From Haliclystus octoradiatus (lineage: Eukaryota; Cnidaria; Staurozoa; Stauromedusae; Haliclystidae): a stretch of DNA of 64,000 bases. The notes under the pieces were generated by a model. It did no database searches. It had not been told where the DNA came from and worked only from the letters and a program-made list of their open reading frames with translations. Each line of letters begins with the position of its first letter. Positions within the stretch are counted from its first letter, which is position 1. Location: contig OU744448.1 in NCBI GenBank assembly GCA_916610825.1, forward strand, positions 8,914,650 through 8,978,649. The letters run 5' to 3'. Of the stretch, positions 61,801 through 64,000 are shown piece by piece. Made by a program: the position numbers and the translations under genes.

Positions 61801-63475
61801 AGGTTTGGTATATAGCGTAAGAGATCCAAAAGCTTAAAAATTATCTCCTAAAATGCATCACAAAATATGCAAAGACATTTTATATGGATTTTATCGGGCT
61901 GTAGAAGCAGTTCACGAATGTGAGGTGCTTAAAATCTCATGAATAAGTTAACAACAGACCATTCAACATTCTTTAACAGCAAATGGCCTGTCTATCAACA
62001 CCTTACCCGTGTAAATACAGTCCATAGAGAAGTTCAAGAAAAACAGTTCAGTTAATGAACAGTCCGCATGTGTTCGTAAAATTACTGAATGTCCATGAAA
62101 TTATATTGGATTTTATCACAGGGACGATCAACTGGTTTCTGATTGATCGAAGCATCATATCATCAGCACTGAGAACTGACAAATATCAAAAATCCTTCAC
62201 AATAATTGTCCCTAAGAGTTAACTCACCTGTGTACAAATTTATGACCAAATGACAACCATTCTTTTTCGATAAGTACCTATACAAATAAAATGTGGAGTA
62301 TCATTTATTATCATGTTCCCTGCAAAAAACAGTTCAGGAGTTCATAAAGAGCTCATGAACTGTTCATGAACTTTCCCTAAAGGTTCATGAAAATTGGGGC
62401 CATTTAACGTTCATGAACTGCTGATGAACTCCTGAGTAATTTTGAATTCTATTAATTATGTCCTCAATATTTTGTTCAATCTCTGTGATTATTTTCAAGA
62501 GTAAAAAAAATCGACTTAAATCAATAGTGCTGTTATCAAATAATGTGATTTGTCAGGCATATATTCCTGAAAATCTTATTGAATAAACAGAGTAATCGAT
62601 TTCTGAATGGATATCAGTTTGAATCAATACAATGTGAATACAAATCAGGAACGTTGAATGAAGCAATTGTCATGAACAGTTCATGAACGATTCACAAAGA
62701 AGACAATGAATAACTGACAATTTAACATCCACAAACTGTTTAGAAGATGTTCATGAACCGTTCACATAATCAGTAAATTTTTTTGAAGGAGTAGGTACTT
62801 GAAAGCAAAATAATTATTTTGTTTTATGATAATGTAAGTAATGTAGACGGTGTCACCCTACCGAAGGCACCCACACCAATCCTCTATTCCTAGAATTCAT
62901 ACTACTCCTCTATTTCTAAAGGAGTCATACCACTCCTCTATTTCTAAAGGAGTCATACCCCTCCTCTATTTCTAGAGGAGTGACTTTTTTCGCAGAGAGC
63001 AATGATTTTAAACACCCTTTGTTGATCTCAGCCGCAAGAATGCAGATCAATTTCAACAGATTTCACGGCAGATAGGTCTCAATTGTCAATGCACAACGAT
63101 GCGCCACAGCTACTCACAATCTATTTTCTCAAGCTACTCTCAATTTCCTCTGGACCATTCTATTCGCCATCCTCAGATGGTACTCATTTGACATTTCAGA
63201 TAAAGTCAAGGATGAGCTGACCTTCGGGGGATTTGAACCACAGTCGATCAGATATGATCTGATCTAAAGTTTGGTTGCTCTGCCATCTGAGCTAATCCTC
63301 CTCCTGTTGAACATGTTATGATAATGTTTCTATTCTTTCTATTCTTTACCTGCAAACCATGAATTGTTCTGTAGTAAGGATTAAGTAATATTCCAGCTAA
63401 CGAGCATGTCTGTGCTGTACGGTCCCATCCGTCTGAACAGTGGACCAGGACATTGCTTTTATTGACATGGACTGC
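55729..63475 (-). CDS. MTMR6/7/8-like: Myotubularin phosphoinositide 3-phosphatase, MTMR6/7/8 class with C-terminal FYVE-like domain (3' part, 5' end outside)
   Basis: Myotubularins remove the 3-phosphate from PI3P and PI(3,5)P2 on endosomal membranes. Eight exons join in phase: 63475-63350, 62277-62228, 61509-61356, 61066-61020, 60302-60177, 59051-58925, 57347-57012 and 55854-55729, giving 363 codons plus stop. The 5' part (PH-GRAM and N-terminal phosphatase half) lies beyond the window. Seen in order: the intact active site HCSDGWDRT with catalytic Cys and Arg (C13, R19 of this part); [49 protein letters not shown]; a likely coiled-coil stretch around [11 protein letters not shown]; a Ser/Asn-rich linker; and a FYVE-like zinc finger (about 301-363). 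The DPKE.SP, GNC.(K/R)ER and TYSLW motifs fit MTMR6/7/8 rather than MTMR3/4, yet human MTMR6-8 lack FYVE. The FYVE ligand motifs are altered. Confidence 0.9.
57012..57347 (-). CDS. Myotubularin exon (linker and first half of FYVE-like finger)
   Basis: 112 codons, phase 0 at both ends; acceptor TTTTGCAG|CGTATT, donor AGGAAG|GTAACA. Acidic, Ser/Asn-rich linker followed by [15 protein letters not shown] and ISRK. Confidence 0.85.
58673..58863. mobile_element. hAT-like MITE, CAGGGTCCGACAAAAG family, copy 2
   Basis: A 175-bp element (58681-58855) from CAGGGTCCGACAAAAG to CTTTTGTCGGACTCTG, flanked by ACTGCAGC at 58673-58680 and 58856-58863. It is in an intron of the myotubularin gene. A further partial relative is visible near 58405-58450. 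Confidence 0.78.
58925..59051 (-). CDS. Myotubularin exon (coiled-coil start)
   Basis: Acceptor ATTGAAG|ATTTTGG (weak pyrimidine tract), donor AGCAAG|GTAAGA. Encodes [12 protein letters not shown], the end of the phosphatase fold, then a charged probable helix. Confidence 0.85.
60177..60302 (-). CDS. Myotubularin exon ([11 protein letters not shown])
   Basis: Acceptor TTCTATAG|ATTATC, donor ATGAG|GTTTGT. Encodes [13 protein letters not shown] and INPFYKDG, family-typical. Confidence 0.9.
61020..61066 (-). CDS. Myotubularin micro-exon (47 nt)
   Basis: Acceptor TATTTCAG|TTTGGT, donor AGCAA|GTAATA. Encodes [15 protein letters not shown] plus two bases, restoring phase between its neighbours. 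Found by looking for the missing family segment. Confidence 0.87.
61356..61509 (-). CDS. Myotubularin exon ([10 protein letters not shown])
   Basis: Acceptor ATATTCAG|GTGTGG, donor TGTCAG|GTTTGT. Encodes [15 protein letters not shown] through HVYSCQ, strongly like the matching part of MTMR6-8. Confidence 0.92.
62228..62277 (-). CDS. Myotubularin micro-exon (50 nt)
   Basis: Acceptor TTGTATAG|GTACTT, donor ACACAG|GTGAGT. Encodes [16 protein letters not shown] plus two bases, the segment expected directly after the active-site exon. Confidence 0.88.
62320..62770. repeat. TTCATGAAC-rich inverted repeats
   Basis: GTTCAGGAGTTCAT near 62331 pairs with GATGAACTCCTGAG near 62420, with many TTCATGAACTG words between and again at 62670-62760. 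Located in a myotubularin intron. Confidence 0.5.
62879..62988. repeat. Tandem repeat of about 29 bp, four copies
   Basis: Unit CCTCTATTTCTAAAGGAGT plus CATACCACT is repeated about four times with small changes. Confidence 0.7.
63220..63303 (-). repeat. tRNA-like sequence (probable tRNA-derived SINE or pseudo-tRNA)
   Basis: On the minus strand an A-box-like TTAGCTCAGATGG (63295-63283) is followed by a B-box-like GGTTCAAATCC (63239-63229) with a T-arm GGGGG partner. The D arm GCTC...GAGC pairs. The middle does not fold into a normal anticodon arm and the acceptor stem is poor, so a working tRNA is unlikely. Confidence 0.5.
63350..63475 (-). CDS. Myotubularin exon with active site
   Basis: 42 codons, phase 0 at both ends; acceptor AATTGCAG|GCAGTCC, donor TTGCAG|GTAAAG. 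Contains [16 protein letters not shown], the C-X5-R phosphatase signature of active myotubularins. Confidence 0.92.
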
Positions 63476-64000
63476 CTGCAATATAATAATTTACAGTTTC
63501 ACATTTCTTTGAACACATATATCAGTATGGGTTGGAATTTGAATATATACCATCAATACTGTATTGTAATGTTCACATCAAACTGGTTCAAAAATAATGA
63601 AAACTACAGTCAAGAATGTTAAAAAAGGTCTCTCTACACATCTTCCATCTGTCTATAGCGGCCACCCTGCATTGAATAAACTAGTATTTTCTATTGAATG
63701 AAGCCTGTTTGAAAACCCCATATGATATAGCGTTTTTATCAAAATTTCATGGTAGCATTCATGTGAGGATTTCCCCTGCTAAAAACAGTTCAGGAGTTCA
63801 TGAACAGTTTGTGAACTGTTTTTCACAGGAGTTGGATACATTTTCTGAAGCATTGAATTGTAAGTACAGATGTCAGCCATACCATTGTGCCTTCGCATTA
63901 AAGAGGAATATCCACCTATAAATTCATTGACATTGATTTGCAGAGTATCGCCTAAGGTCAGTGTTTGGTAGTTACCATCATATATATGTTTGACGTTGTC
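63476..64000. other. Upstream intron of the myotubularin gene
   Basis: No exon matching the preceding part of the phosphatase domain was found. It holds a hairpin at 63783-63826 (AAAAACAGTTC...GAACTGTTTTT) of the TTCATGAAC family and a decayed pogo-type fragment near 63640-63715. Confidence 0.5.

Noticed and set aside
63220-63303. Functional tRNA gene
   Set aside because: A and B boxes are good but the anticodon arm and acceptor stem do not form properly.
63694-63921. Possible upstream myotubularin exon
   Set aside because: No similarity to the expected phosphatase segment before the active site on either strand; partly overlaps a TTCATGAAC repeat.

Overview
This is eukaryotic nuclear DNA from an animal: AT-rich, intron-dense, full of short inverted-repeat transposons and very long ATT microsatellites. 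The repeat style and protein families suggest a marine invertebrate, but I cannot fix the phylum from sequence alone. There are no bacterial-type operons, ribosome binding sites or CRISPR arrays. Every gene I can support is on the minus strand, and all were assembled by following splice sites and codon phase by hand.

About 7.5-53.4 kb holds three tandem, head-to-tail SLC22-type (organic cation/anion transporter, major facilitator superfamily) genes, called A (7538-19344), B (23740-36879) and C (41056-53377). Each has eight coding exons with the same intron phases and gives an intact open frame of 564, 564 and 566 residues. The last intron of all three begins with GC instead of GT (CAG|GCAAGT) and leads to a short tail exon whose reading frame is conserved in all copies. 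A and B are recent duplicates: their exons, much of their introns and about 1.7 kb beyond each ATG still align, defining a roughly 16-kb duplicated unit. C is an older copy. Later insertions distinguish A from B and provide natural filled and empty sites.

About 55.7-63.5 kb holds the 3' part of a myotubularin phosphoinositide phosphatase gene of the MTMR6/7/8 class (eight exons, 363 residues, 5' part beyond the right edge). It has an intact CSDGWDR active site, two tiny exons (50 and 47 nt), and a C-terminal FYVE-like zinc finger whose lipid-binding motifs are altered.

The rest is repeat-rich non-coding DNA. Several elements are bounded exactly by target-site duplications: three hAT-like (8 bp), two TTAA-type, one with 9 bp, one with 10 bp and one pogo-like flanked by TA. 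There are also large foldback repeats, a decayed non-LTR retrotransposon in the last intron of gene C, two ATT arrays (one of about 281 perfect units upstream of gene A), a cluster of seven GTGTCTGACTGAC-type motifs near 1.7-2.7 kb and a tRNA-like (SINE-type) sequence at 63.2 kb. I see no multigene system beyond the transporter cluster. The least ordinary items are the FYVE-like myotubularin, the conserved GC-AG tail intron, the 466-bp near-identical intronic block shared by A and B, and the retroposon-like units associated with ATT arrays.
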